A stretch of DNA of 64,000 nt from AP-15 sp963799085. GTDB taxonomy: Bacteria > Pseudomonadota > Alphaproteobacteria > ATCC43930 > CGMCC-115725. Position numbers and translations under genes: made by a program. The stretch lies in NCBI GenBank assembly GCA_963799085.1, contig CAWCWA010000002.1, positions 62,001-126,000 on the forward strand. Direction: 5' to 3'. The notes under the pieces were generated by a model. The model did not search any database. It was not told the DNA's origin and saw only the letters and a program-made list of their open reading frames with translations. Shown here piece after piece: positions 25,349 to 34,751 of the stretch; positions within the stretch are counted from its first letter, which is position 1; every line of letters starts with the position of its first letter.

Positions 25349-26566
25349 GGAACGTCTGAAAAAGGGGTGATTGCGCGGCCGGGAGGCATGGAGACAGTTC
25401 TGGTCAGCGGTAGGACGTGCTTTGCGGCCGCATCGTCGGGCCGCGTTTGGCTGTCGAACGATCGTTTGCGCAAATGGGGACACTACGCCTTCTGATATTG
25501 CAATAGTCGCCGCCGGATGATGAACAGATTGGCCAGCGCACAGGTCACGATGAGGCGATGAGCGGTCTTCTTGAGCCCGCGGTAGCGCACCTTGGCGAAG
25601 CCGAACACCCGCTTGACGACCCCGATCGCATGCTCGACCCCCGCCTTCGCGAGGGCAGGCTCCGGGCCCGCACCTGCGACTTGGTTCGGTTCTTCGCCCG
25701 CTCGACCATGTCCACGACGCCGCGGTGGCGGTCGCGACGATTGACGAAGTCCCGCGCCGCGGGGGCGTGTTGCCGGATCACCGCGCGCTGGCCGCGGTAA
25801 GCCTGGTCGCCCCACACCCGGGTCTCTTGCCCGTGCCACAGTTCTGGCAGCGCCGTGCCGGCGGCGACATTGGCCGGCGTCGCCACCGCCACGTGGATCA
25901 GCTTGGTGCGGCTGTCGACGCCCAGATGCGCCGTCATGCCGAAGTACCACTTGCTTGCCCTTCTTCGTCTGGTGCATCTCGGGGTCGCGCGCCTTGTCGG
26001 CATTCTTGGTCGAGGACGGCGCGGCGATGATCGCCGCATCGACGATCGTGCCGGTGGCGACCTTCAACCCCTTCTCGGCAAGATGCCGCGGCACTTCTTC
26101 GAACAGCAACCGACCGAGGTCGTGGTGTTCCAGCAGAGGGCGGAAGCGGCACATCGTGGTCTCGTCCGGCGCCGGCTCGCGGCCGAGAGCCTGCCCTCGC
26201 GACGGCGGGGGTCGATGCCGACAAACCGGCGCATCGCCAGCGAAGCATAGAGCGCCTCTTCCGCCGCCGGGTCCGACAGGTTGAACCATTGCTGCAAAAA
26301 GTAGAGGCGCAGCATCCGCTCGGCCCCGACCGGCGGCCGGCCATTACCGGGTTTGGGATAGTAGGGCTCGAGCAACCCGCACAGCGTCGTCCCCGGCACG
26401 ACGCGTTCCATCTCGGTCAGAAATCTCGCCCGCCGCGTCGTCCGGGCGTCGCGCTCGGACCCCGCCGTCGCCAGCCTCGGCTGCTTCATCTCCCCAAACC
26501 TTGTGAAGGTCAACCCCGCTGCCGACTATATCATGATCACACGCCGCCCGCTTTTGCAGAGCTTGC
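25349..26566 (-). mobile_element. IS5-subgroup insertion sequence with CTAG target duplication
   Basis: CTAG stands directly outside both ends (25345-25348 and 26567-26570), fitting the YTAR target duplication of the IS5 subgroup. The ends are imperfect inverted repeats: GGAACGTCTGAAAAAGGGG at 25349 and, reversed, GCAAGCTCTGCAAAAGCGGG from the right end. Length 1218 bases is normal. The transposase inside is frameshifted. The element lies at the broken 5' edge of a DNA methyltransferase gene; the sequence to its left does not continue that gene, so a deletion accompanied or followed the insertion. Confidence 0.8.
25483..26489 (-). pseudogene. IS5-family transposase, several frameshifts
   Basis: Starts MKQPRLATAGSERDARTTRR at 26489, with LEPYYPKPGNGRPPVGAERM, LRLYFLQQWFNLSDPAAEEA and ASLAMRRFVGID, typical of the IS5-type N-terminus. 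After a frame change: DETTMCRFRPLLEHHDLGRL, GTIVDAAIIAAPSSTKNADK (first Asp), WYFGMTAHLGVDSRTKLIHV, QETRVWGDQAYRGQRAVIRQ (second Asp), and finally VEHAIGVVKRVFGFAKVRYR with the Glu in the first frame. At least three frame changes occur, so the product is inactive as read or the sequence has errors. Confidence 0.85.
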
Positions 26567-28073
26567 CTAGTGGTCCAGCGCTGCATCCTGATGGCCACCG
26601 ACCCCGGCGACATCGTGCTCGATCCGACCTGCGGCTCGGGCACCACAGCCTATGTCGCCGAGCAATGGGGAAGGCGCTGGATCACGATCGACACCAGCCG
26701 GGTGGCGCTGGCATTGGCCCGGACGCGGATGATGGCGGCACGCTACTCGTGGGTATCTGCTCGCCGACAGCCCGGAGGGGCGGCGCAAGGAGGCCGAACT
26801 GACCGGCAAGCCGCCGCTAGACGATGCGGCGGGACACGCGGCCCGCAGCGATCTGCGCCAAGGGTTTGTCTATGAGCGGGTGCCGCACATCACGTTGAAG
26901 TCGATCGCCAACAACTCGCGCATCGACGACATCTATGAGAAATGGCAGGCGACGCTCGAAAAGCTGCGCGCCTCACTGAACGGCGCGCTCGGCAAGTCGT
27001 GGGAAGACTGGGAAATCCCGCGCGAGGCCGGCGCGCCGGATGGCCCGAAGCGGCGCTTGCCGATCACGCCGCGTGGTGGCAGGCGCGCATCGCCCGCCAG
27101 CAGGAAATCGACGCGGTGATCGCCCAAGCAGCTGATGTCGAAAAGCTCTATGACCGTCCCTACGCCGATCCCGGCCGTGTCAGGGTCGCTGGCCCGTTCA
27201 CGGTCGAGAGCCTCTCGCCGCACCGCATCGCCGCGAGCGACGAAACCGAATTGGCCGACGATCTCGATGCCGCCGAGGGAAAACGTCGCCGCACTGGTAT
27301 GCCGCAGGTCGACTTCTCGCAGATCGTCATCGACTATCTGAAGAGTGCCGGCATCCACCAGTCTGATAAAAGCGGCAAGATCGATTTCGACAGCATGATG
27401 CCATGGCCGGGTCATTGGATCGGCGCCGAGGGGCGTTTTCTGGAGCGCGACGAGATGCGCCGCGCCGCGATATTGATTGGTCCGGAATACGGCACTGTGT
27501 CGCGGCCGGACCTGACCGCCGCGGCGCGTGAGGCAAACGAGAGCCGGTTTCGACATGCTGATTGCCTGCGCCTTCAACTTCGACGCCCATTCTTCGGAGC
27601 TCGACCGGCTCGGCCCGCTGCCGATCCTGAAGGCGCGGATGAACCCCGACCTCCACATGTCCGACGAACTGAAGAACACCGGCAAGGGCAACCTCTTTGT
27701 CATCTTCGGCGAGCCGGACATCGACATCGAGACGCTCGATGCGGGCGAGCTGCGGGTGACGGTCAACGGCATCGACGTCTACGACCCCAATACCGGCAAC
27801 ATCCGTTCTAACGACGTGCGCGACATCGCCGCCTGGTTCATCGATACCGACTACAATGAAGAGAGCTTTTTCGTCCGCCACGCCTATTTTCTCGGCGCGA
27901 ACGATCCATACAAGGCATTGAAGACCGCGCTGCGCGCCGAGATCGACGAGGAGGCGTGGTCGACCCTCTACAGCGCCACCAGCCGCCCCTTCCCACGCCC
28001 CCGCGACGGGGTGATCGCGGTCAAGGTCATCAACCACTTCGGCGACGAGGTGATGAAGGTCTACCGGGTCTAG
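26567..28073 (+). pseudogene. Type III-like adenine-specific DNA methyltransferase, N-terminally truncated and frameshifted
   Basis: Only the C-terminal part of a large Mod-type protein is left. It begins VVQRCILMATDPGDIVLDPT then CGSGTTAYVAEQWGRRWITI, the SAM-binding FxGxG-like motif I region of beta-class N6/N4 methyltransferases (the DPPY motif lies in the missing part). Further blocks are KEAELTGKPPLDDAAG, QGFVYERVPHITLKSIANN, VRVAGPFTVESLSPHRI, then MLIACAFNFDAHSSELDRLG, ending HFGDEVMKVYRV. Frames change near 26750, 27050 and 27545. An IS5 element abuts the 5' edge. A partner restriction subunit is not present; the next gene is a helicase relative, so this was probably a restriction or defence locus. 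Confidence 0.82.
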
Positions 28074-28079
28074 GCGCGC

Positions 28080-29219
28080 ATGCGCTTTCTGCTCGCCGAC
28101 AGTTTCACCGGCGCGCTCGCCCGACTGCCCGCGGCCGAAGCGAAGGCGGTCAAGACCACGGTCGTCGACTTGCAGATTGATCCCGGCGGCAAGGGGCTGT
28201 CACTCCATCGCATCGACAAGTCAAAGGACCCGAACTTCTGGTCGGTACGGGTTGGCCGAGATCTGCGGCTGATCGTGCACAAGACGGCGGACAGCCTGCT
28301 CGTCGCCTATGTCGATCACCACGACAAGGCCTATGCCTGGGCCGAGCGGCGGCGGATCGAGGCGCACCCGACGACCGGCGCGGTTCAGATCGTCGAAGTG
28401 CGCGAAAGGGTCGAGGAAGTCGCCGCCGCCACCGAGCCCTCAATCGGGCCTGCCGTCGCGGCGGACGCACTGTCCGAGGCCGCCACCCAGCTTTCCTTTG
28501 CCGGGCTCGACGATGCGGCGCTGCTCTCGGTCGGGGTGCCGGCCGACTGGCTCGGCGATTTGCGCGCTGCAACCGAGGACACCTTCTTCGATATGGCCCC
28601 GCACCTGCCGGCCGAGGCGGCGGAAGCGCTGCTGCACTACGCAACCGACGGCACATTGCCGATATCGGCGCCGGCACCTGTCGCCGATGCCTATGCCCAT
28701 CCCGATGCACAGCGCCGCATCCGGCTGATCGTCGATGAGGAGGAGTTGCGGCAGGCGCTCGAATATCCGTGGGCCGGCACGATCTCGGTTTTTGACGGGC
28801 CGGCGCCGGTGATCGCGATTGCGGCGGATGCCGCGCAAGAGATCGGGCGAGTGGTGGATTTCCTCCGCAGCGCCGTCGCCGACGGCATCGAGCCAAGCGA
28901 GGTCGGCGTGTTTGTTCGCTCTCCTGAGGTGATCGGTCAGGCTCGTACGGCTTCGGAAGCTTCGGGACTTGCCGACCCGGTCGCGGTTTCCGTGATGCAT
29001 CTGGCGAAGGGGCTGGAATTTCGGGCTGTCGCGGTGATAGCCCGCGATCAGGACATCCTGCCGCTCGAATCCCGTATCGCGGAAGCGGCCGACGAAGGCG
29101 AACTCGATGACATCTACGAGACGGAGCGACAACTGCTGTACGTTTCCTGCACCCGCGACCGCGACCGCCTGTTGGTGACAGGGGTCGCACCCGCATCCGA
29201 ATTTCTGAAAGACCTCTGA
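28080..29219 (+). CDS. RelE-UvrD-type helicase lacking its ATPase core
   Basis: Single frame of 379 residues, six bases after the methyltransferase remnant. Residues 1-90 are RelE/ParE-like (MRFLLADSFTGALARLPAAE, SVRVGRDLRLIVHKTADSLL, YVDHHDKAYAWAERRRIE). Residues 120-230 are the linker of RelE-fused superfamily 1 helicases, ending QALEYPWAG. In complete relatives the Walker A site and motifs Ia-IV follow; here the chain goes directly to SPEVIGQARTASEASG, then the motif V-like VSVMHLAKGLEFRAVAVI and the motif VI-like LYVSCTRDRDRLLVTGV. About 300 residues seem to be missing, in frame. It cannot hydrolyse ATP as it stands. Confidence 0.78.
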   Translation: MRFLLADSFTGALARLPAAEAKAVKTTVVDLQIDPGGKGLSLHRIDKSKDPNFWSVRVGRDLRLIVHKTADSLLVAYVDHHDKAYAWAERRRIEAHPTTGAVQIVEVRERVEEVAAATEPSIGPAVAADALSEAATQLSFAGLDDAALLSVGVPADWLGDLRAATEDTFFDMAPHLPAEAAEALLHYATDGTLPISAPAPVADAYAHPDAQRRIRLIVDEEELRQALEYPWAGTISVFDGPAPVIAIAADAAQEIGRVVDFLRSAVADGIEPSEVGVFVRSPEVIGQARTASEASGLADPVAVSVMHLAKGLEFRAVAVIARDQDILPLESRIAEAADEGELDDIYETERQLLYVSCTRDRDRLLVTGVAPASEFLKDL

Positions 29220-29605
29220 CAGGCGTGTGACCGGGGCAGTCTCGCATGCTCGCGGCGTTACGTCATAGATGTCTGCTGTCCAGGGATCGAGTCCTTCATT
29301 TCATCGAGGCCCGTGATAGGGGTTCGAGCAACTGGAATGACAGGCCGACCGGCCACCCCTCGATCGTGCAATCGCCGGTTGTTGGGGTTTCCGTTGGAAA
29401 ACGAACGGAACCGAGAACATCGACCGCCGTGCGCTGACCGGGGAGTGGTGAGGCTGCCGGCCCTTCCGAAGAGACCAAATGGTCCGCGCGCTAGACCGTG
29501 CTCATCCACTGTTGGCGCGGTGAGAATCGGTTGGGGGACGGAAGAGCCCCCGCCTATTTGCTGCCCCAGGCCGTGCCCTCGCGCGCTGCCTCGTTTGGAA
29601 ACTAG
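29220..29605. other. Intergenic region without recognisable genes
   Basis: About 390 bases. No frame encodes anything recognisable and the composition is average. In a complete locus a restriction or nuclease subunit could be expected here; none is seen, and the right side is cut by an IS5-family element. Confidence 0.4.
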
Positions 29606-30504
29606 CGCGTGTCGTCAATTGAGCCAGATGGTAGCGGCGGCGCGGTGGATGGCGGCGAGGAAATTTCGCGCGGTTTTGTCGTAGCGGGGGGCGATTGCAC
29701 GGCACTGTTTGAGTTTGCAAAAGAAATTTTCGATGAGGTGGCGCTCCTTGTAGAGGTGCCGGTCGAATTCGCGCGGCGTCAGGCGATGGGGCCGCGGCGG
29801 GATGACGGCTGATTTGCCGGCCCGCGCCAAGGGTTGGAGGACCCGCGCATCGGCGTCGAAGGCTTTGTCAGCGATCAGCCGGTCGGCCGCCATGTGCGGC
29901 AGCAGCGCATCGGCGCCGGCCAGATCATGCGCCTGTCCTGCCGTCAGCAGAAACGCCAAAGGATTGCCGAGCGCGTCGACCAGGGCGTGGATCTGGGTGC
30001 TCAGCCCACCCCGGCTACGTCCGATCGCCTGGTCCTGGTCTTTTTTTGAGCGCACCGGCGCTATGCTGATGCGCCCCGAACGATCGTGCTGTCGAGCATC
30101 GCATATTTGTCATCGGCGTCGGCCGCCAGATGCGCAAAGATCTTTTGCCAGACGCCCGTCTTGGCCCAGCGGCTGAACCGTCGATGGCTATTCTTCCAGT
30201 CGCCGAAGCGCTCCGGCAGATCACGCCAGGGGATGCCAGCGCGGTAGCGATAGAGCACCGCCTCGACGAAGCGACGGTTGTCTTTGGCGGTCACGCCGAC
30301 ATGACCGCGCCGGCCCGGGAGCCGCTCCTTGATCCTATCCCACTGGTCGTCGCGCAGCTCATATCGGGTCATTGGTCAGCCTTTTGCTATAGCCGACCTT
30401 CCATTAATCACACAAACTCATGCCGCAGTAGAACTCTTTTTACGTCATATACTTAAGAACCCAACTCGTTTTACGTGCAGCCTGCAATAATTGACGACAC
30501 ACCG
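29606..30504 (-). mobile_element. IS5-family (IS427-like) insertion sequence
   Basis: Ends share an inverted repeat: GTGTCGTCAATT at 29609-29620 and its complement AATTGACGACAC at 30489-30500, and TAG stands outside both ends (29603-29605 and 30505-30507), consistent with the short target duplication of this group. About 900 bases, two overlapping reading frames for the transposase. Confidence 0.75.
29615..30372 (-). pseudogene. IS5/IS427-type two-frame transposase
   Basis: The first frame starts MTRYELRDDQWDRIKERLPG and contains YRYRAGIPWRDLPERFGDWK and YAMLDSTIVR (first catalytic Asp). The second reads DQAIGRSRGGLSTQIHALVD, AADRLIADKAFDADARVLQP (second Asp) and DRHLYKERHLIENFFCKLKQ (Glu). 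IS427-like elements join the frames by slippage on an A run; a run of seven A is present on the coding strand at 30039-30045. A second break at about 30075, where the first frame ends in GASA instead of AHQHSAGA, is not part of that programme and probably inactivates the copy. Confidence 0.85.
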
Positions 30505-30528
30505 TAGCGCCATTAGAGCGGGTTTCGA

Positions 30529-30828
30529 TCAGGTTGCGTAACCGGCCTTGGTAAAGAAGTTGCGGCATTCCTGCGGCGGGAGAGGTCGAGGGTTCGGCCG
30601 ATGGTCTGCCAGAGGCCGTCGCGGGTGCGTGGGGTTGCGCGGCGCCGCCTTGAATTTGGCAAGAACCTGCTCGATCGGGTCGAGGTCGGGGCTGTAGGGC
30701 GGCAGGTAGATGAGTCGGGCGCCCCGCGCGGTCATCGCGTCCTCGACGCCGGCGATTTTGTGGCCGCTCAAATTGTCGAGCAGGACGATGTCGCCCGGCC
30801 GCAGCCGCCGGCGCTGGGTCGCGTCCGT
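30529..30828 (-). pseudogene. IS630-family transposase, C-terminal remnant
   Basis: GDIVLLDNLSGHKIAGVEDA then MTARGARLIYLPPYSPDLDP and IEQVLAKFKAAPRN hold the second Asp and the Glu of the IS630 DDE domain; the chain ends PPQECRNFFTKAGYAT with a stop. The preceding two thirds are absent: the same frame runs upstream into an IS256 C-terminus, giving a chimeric open frame. Confidence 0.85.
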
Positions 30829-31311
30829 TAAGGTGCTGTGAATCGGGGTGGAGTTTGCGGTGGCCAATGGTCGGGCCGCCATGGGTGGAAGTTTTGCCGG
30901 ATCGGGGTGGATCGGCGGCGGGGAAAGCTCGGCCATTCCCTCGATCCGCATGTCGCGACGCTGGAGCGGCCACTCGTCGTTCTGCCGCAACAGCACCACG
31001 CCGATCAGCCGGGTAATGCTGGCCTCGTTCGGGAAGATGCCGACAACATCGGCCCGCCGCTTAACTTCCTTGTTCAACCGTTCCAACGGGTTTGTACTGT
31101 GGAGCTTGGTGTGGCGCTGGGCCGGGAAGAGCATGTGGGCGAGCACGTCGTGCTCGCTGTCGTCCATCAGGGCGGCGAGCTTTGGCCAGCGCGGGCCCGG
31201 CTGGTCGGCGACATGCCGCCAAGTCCGGCGCGCCGCCTCGGCATCGGTTTGCAGGAAGGCCCCGGCGGATCGCGGCGGCGGCCATGGTGTGCTGGCCCTT
31301 GGTGTTCATGC
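30829..31311 (-). pseudogene. IS256-family transposase, C-terminal remnant (copy 3)
   Basis: From about 31311 the strand encodes STPRASTPWPPPRSAGAF-like sequence in a broken frame, then in the main frame MDDSEHDVLAHMLFPAQRHT, KLHSTNPLERLNKEVKRRAD, VVGIFPNEASITRLIGVVLL and NDEWPLQRRDMRIEGMAEL, the C-terminal third of IS256-type transposases with the Glu-containing NPLERLNKEVKRR helix. It is fused at its end to the IS630 remnant and cut on the other side by an IS110 piece. It belongs to a different IS256 branch from copies 1 and 2. Confidence 0.83.
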
Positions 31312-31314
31312 CGC

Positions 31315-31740
31315 GCCTTCTCCTCCGGCATATCGACGCGCTCGGCGCCGCCATCACCCGGCTCGATCAGGAGGTCGACGCTCGGGTCGAGCCCTTTCGC
31401 GCCGCGGTCCAAATCTCGACCGCCATTCCCGGCGTCAGCGAGTTGAGCGCTGGCGTCATCCTCGCCGAAATCGGCCGCGACATGAGCCGCTTCCCGACCG
31501 CCGGACAGCTGATCTCCTGGGCCCGTGCCCGAAAAACGACGAGAGCGCCGGCCAGCGGCGCTCAACCCGGACGCGCGAGGGCGCGCCGTGGCTCAAGACC
31601 ACCCTCGTCCAATGCGCCGGGGCCGCCGCCCGCGAAAAGGCCAGCTATCTCCAGGCCCGGTTTCATCGCCTACGAGCCCGGCGCGGGGCAAAACAGGCGA
31701 TTGGCGCCGTCGTCGCCTCGCTGGCGAAGAGCGTGTCGCC
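31315..31740 (+). pseudogene. IS110-family transposase, C-terminal fragment
   Basis: Plus-strand frames read LLLRHIDALGAAITRLDQEV, DARVEPFRAAVQISTAIPGV, SELSAGVILAEIGRDMSRFP and TAGQLISWA, the transposase_20 domain of IS110/IS116, then after a frame change CPKNDESAGQRRSTRTREGA, PWLKTTLVQCAGAAAREKAS and FHRLRARRGAKQAIGAVVAS with the Ser of the C-terminal catalytic region. The N-terminal DEDD domain is gone and the 3' end runs into the taurine-dioxygenase remnant. Confidence 0.82.
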
Positions 31741-32174
31741 GCCAATTGGGCGGGCATTGCCGGATATAGAGGATGCTGCCCATCGGCGGCTCGGGGTCGC
31801 AGGAGACGTCGCTGTGCCAGCCCTCGCCGTTGGCGCGCGGGCTATCCTTGTCGGCGTGGATGATCATCAGTTCCGGGATCACCCGGCTCGTGCGGGGCCG
31901 CCGGATGGATGTGCAGATCGCCGAAGAGCCGGCCGAAGCCCAGATGCTGCTCGGGCGTGATGTGCTGGTCGCGGAAGAAGATGACCGAATTCTCGGCGAG
32001 CGCGCGGTGGATCTCGTCGATTTGGTGGTTGCCGAGCGGCTGCGACAGATCGACCCCGCCGATCTCGCCGCCGACGATCGGCGTCAATTTGTCGACGGTG
32101 ATCGTCTCATAGGGCGCCGCCTCGTCGGCGATGTGCTTGTAGCCGGGGCCGTTGCGGCTGCGCAGGAAACTCAT
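31740..32174 (-). pseudogene. TauD/TfdA-family dioxygenase, N-terminal half
   Basis: Begins MSFLRSRNGPGYKHIADEAA at 32174 after GGAGAG. It continues PIVGGEIGGVDLSQPLGNHQ, ALAENSVIFFRDQHITPEQH and FGRLFGDLHIHPAAP, then after a one-base break near 31880 PELMIIHADKDSPRANGEGW, HSDVSCDPEPPMGSILY, which contains the HxD iron-binding pair. The distal His and Arg are missing because the gene ends at the IS110 fragment near 31740. The family hydroxylates taurine, 2,4-D or similar acids with 2-oxoglutarate; this copy is dead. Confidence 0.83.
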
Positions 32175-32224
32175 CGCGCTCTCCAGTTGTTCGCGGCGAG
32201 CCCACCGCCGCCACCCGCGTCGGT

Positions 32225-33520
32225 CTACTCCCCGAAGACGCGGCGGAAGATCGTGTCGACGTGCTTGAAGTGATAGCCGGGGTCGAACAGCCCGTCGATT
32301 GCCGCCGGGTCGAGATGGCGGGAGATCTCGGGATCGAGCTTCAACAGTTCGGAGAAGGCGCCATCGCCCTGCCAGGCGGCCATCGCGTGGCGCTGCACGA
32401 CGGCGTAGGCGTCCTCGCGGCTCATCCCGGCCTGGGTCAGCGCCAGCAGCACCCGCTGCGAGTCGACAAGCCCGCCCAGGCTATCGAGGTTTTCGCGCAT
32501 GCGTTCGGGATAGACAACGAGCCGGTCGACGAGCCCGGTCAGCCGCGCCAGGGCAAAATCGAGGGCGATCGTCGCGTCGGGCGCGATGACCCGCTCGACC
32601 GAGGAATGCGAAATGTCGCGCTCATGCCACAGCGCCACGTCTTCGAGCGCCGGCACCACCGTGGCGCGGACCAGCCGGGCAAGCCCGGTCAGGTTCTCGG
32701 CCAGGACCGGGTTGCGCTTGTGCGGCATCGCCGAGGAGCCCTTCTGCCCCGGCGAGAAATATTCCTCGGCCTCACGTACCTCGGTGCGCTGCAGATGGCG
32801 GATTTCGGTCGCCAGCCTTTCGACTCCGGCGGCGATCAGCGCCAGCGTCGTGAAATAGACGGCGTGCCGGTCGCGCGGGATCACCTGGGTCGAGACCGGC
32901 TCGATTTCGAGGCCGAGCTGCTCGGCGACCTGGGCTTCGACCCGCGGGTCGATATTGGCGAAGGTGCCGACCGCACCCGAGACGGCGCAGGTGGCGATCT
33001 CCCTGCGCGCGGTGACGAGACGGGTGCGGTTGCGGTCGAATTCGGCGTAATGGCCGGCGAGCTTTAGCCCGAAGGTCGTCGGCTCGGCATGCACGCCGTG
33101 ACTGCGCCCGACGGTCGGCGTGTATTTGTGCTCGAAAGCGCGCCGCTTCAGCGCCGCCAGCAGCGCGTCGAGATCGGCGAGCAGCAGGTCGGCAGCCTCC
33201 TTCAGCTGCACCGCAAGGCTCGTATCCAGCACGTCGCTCGACGTCATGCCCTGGTGCAGAAACCGCGCCTCGGGCCCGACATGCTCGGCAAGATTGGTCA
33301 GAAAGGCGATCACGTCGTGGCGGGTCTCGCGCTCGATCGCGTCGATGCGCTCGATCTCGAACGCGCCCTTTTCCCGGATCGCGCGCGCCGCATTCTGGGG
33401 GATGGTTCCGAGTGTGGCCTGGGCCTCGGCGGCTGCGGCCTCGATCTCGAGCCAGATCCGGAAGCGGTTTTCCGGTTCCCAGATCCGGGCCATTTCCGGG
33501 CGGCTATAGCGCGGGATCAT
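32225..33520 (-). CDS. purB: Adenylosuccinate lyase
   Basis: PurB removes fumarate from SAICAR and adenylosuccinate in purine synthesis. The protein starts MIPRYSRPEMARIWEPENRF, the usual PurB N-terminus, so ATG 33520 is preferred over the GTG four codons upstream. Diagnostic segments are RFLHQGMTSSDVLDTSLAVQ with the catalytic region, VGRSHGVHAEPTTFGLKLAG (His), and the fumarase/aspartase signature GSSAMPHKRNPVLAENLTGL. About 431 residues, normal length, no frame breaks. It stands alone, 50 bases downstream of nothing functional on the left (truncated tauD). Confidence 0.96.
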   Translation of the reverse strand: MIPRYSRPEMARIWEPENRFRIWLEIEAAAAEAQATLGTIPQNAARAIREKGAFEIERIDAIERETRHDVIAFLTNLAEHVGPEARFLHQGMTSSDVLDTSLAVQLKEAADLLLADLDALLAALKRRAFEHKYTPTVGRSHGVHAEPTTFGLKLAGHYAEFDRNRTRLVTARREIATCAVSGAVGTFANIDPRVEAQVAEQLGLEIEPVSTQVIPRDRHAVYFTTLALIAAGVERLATEIRHLQRTEVREAEEYFSPGQKGSSAMPHKRNPVLAENLTGLARLVRATVVPALEDVALWHERDISHSSVERVIAPDATIALDFALARLTGLVDRLVVYPERMRENLDSLGGLVDSQRVLLALTQAGMSREDAYAVVQRHAMAAWQGDGAFSELLKLDPEISRHLDPAAIDGLFDPGYHFKHVDTIFRRVFGE

Positions 33521-33550
33521 CGGCGAAATCACCCGATCGGATGGCGAGCG

Positions 33551-33964
33551 CTAGTTATGACAGGTGGTGTTGGTCGTTGTCGTCTGGTTGTTTTCGCTGC
33601 CGGAGGAGGTGCTGGTCGTCGTGCATTTCATGTCGCTGGAATCGGGCGACGACGACGGGGATGACGACAAGGAGTATTTGCCCTGATGGGTCTTCCTGTC
33701 CCAGGCGTCCTGGTCGGCGGCGTCCTTCGCCTCGCGCGCCCGTCGTTCGGCGGCCTGGCGATCGGCTGCGGCCCGGCTGTCGGCTGCGGCCTGCGCCTCG
33801 CGCTGCTGCGCCGTCTGCATCATGCAATTGGCGAACGCGTCGCTGCCCGGCGCAAAGCCGTAACCGGCGCATTTTTGCTGATCCATCGCCCGCTGTTCTT
33901 CCGGGCTGACGCAGCCGGCAAGCACAAGAAAGCACGTCGCCGTCAGAAAAAATGTCGCTCGCAT
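33551..33964 (-). CDS. Small lipoprotein of unknown function
   Basis: 137 residues with a lipoprotein signal (FFLTATCFLVLAGCVSPEEQ, lipobox LAGC). The mature part has QKCAGYGFAPGSDAFANCMM, with two cysteines, then an Ala/Arg/Gln-rich helix (AAADRQAAERRAREAKDAAD) and a Ser/Thr/Asn-rich end. The CAGYGFxPGTxAFAxCM pattern recurs in small lipoproteins of alphaproteobacteria. Probably anchored in the outer membrane facing the periplasm. Function unknown. Confidence 0.75.
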   Translation of the reverse strand: MRATFFLTATCFLVLAGCVSPEEQRAMDQQKCAGYGFAPGSDAFANCMMQTAQQREAQAAADSRAAADRQAAERRAREAKDAADQDAWDRKTHQGKYSLSSSPSSSPDSSDMKCTTTSTSSGSENNQTTTTNTTCHN

Positions 33965-34048
33965 GTACCCCTGCCTTATGGGCCGCTCGGCGGCAAGAAA
34001 CGGCGCTCGATAAACCGGATAGGCGAGGACGGCAAGAGACCATCTGTC

Positions 34049-34751
34049 TCATCGCGAATGGCGGTAAGCGGGGACGAGCGCCATCGAGAAGTAGGGTGCC
34101 GCATGGTCGCAATCGAGATCGGCGAGGGGACAGGCGAACCCGTTCGGGAGGCTCGCCCGTTCGACATAGATTGCGCGCTGCAGGCGGCCGAGGCGGGCCA
34201 GCATCGCGCGAACGCGGGGCAGGTGGCGCCCGAGCTTGACGATCGCCGCGGCGTCGGCCTGCGCCAGGCGGCGGCAGAGATCGTCGATCATCGAGTGTCG
34301 CCGGGATCACGGTCAGCGTCTCGTCATAGGCGAGGAGCGGGCTGCCTGCCGCCGCCGCACAGGCGTTCAGCGCGGAGACTCCAGGCACGATCTCGACCCG
34401 GCAGCGGCCGGCCAATCGCACGAAGAGATGGCTGAAGCTGCCGTAAAAGAGCGGGTCGCCCTGGCAGAGGAGGGCCACGTCAAAGCCTCGCTCGACTTCG
34501 GCCGCGAGGCATTCGGCGGCGGCATCGTAAATCGATTCGGGCGGGCGTTGCGGGCGCATCGGGATCGGGATCGGAATTTCGCGCTGACCGCGGTCGAGCC
34601 AGGAAGCGACGATCGACCGGGCGAAGCTCGGCCCGTTCTCCGGCGCCGGGTAGGCGACGACCGCCGCCTCGCGCAGCAGCCGCAGCGCCTTCAGCGTCAG
34701 AAGTTCCGGATCGCCCGGACCGACCCCCAGACCGTAGAGGCGGCCCGCCAT
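34049..34751 (-). CDS. cobI: Precorrin-2 C20-methyltransferase, one frameshift
   Basis: CobI methylates precorrin-2 at C20 with S-adenosylmethionine in aerobic cobalamin synthesis. The first frame starts MAGRLYGLGVGPGDPELLTL, the GxGxGDPELLTLKA signature of the tetrapyrrole methylases, with VALLCQGDPLFYGSFSHLFV and VEIVPGVSALNACAAAAG. Near 34285-34295, after TLDD, a one-base change shifts the frame, and the remaining part (CRRLAQADAAAIVKLGRHLP, IYVERASLPNG, PYFSMALVPAYRHSR) ends at 34049. Start codon is directly adjacent to the cobL stop, so they form one operon. Confidence 0.9.

Noticed and set aside
28150..29247. A 365-codon minus-strand frame
   Set aside because: Antisense to the RelE-UvrD gene and Arg/Pro-rich without homology.
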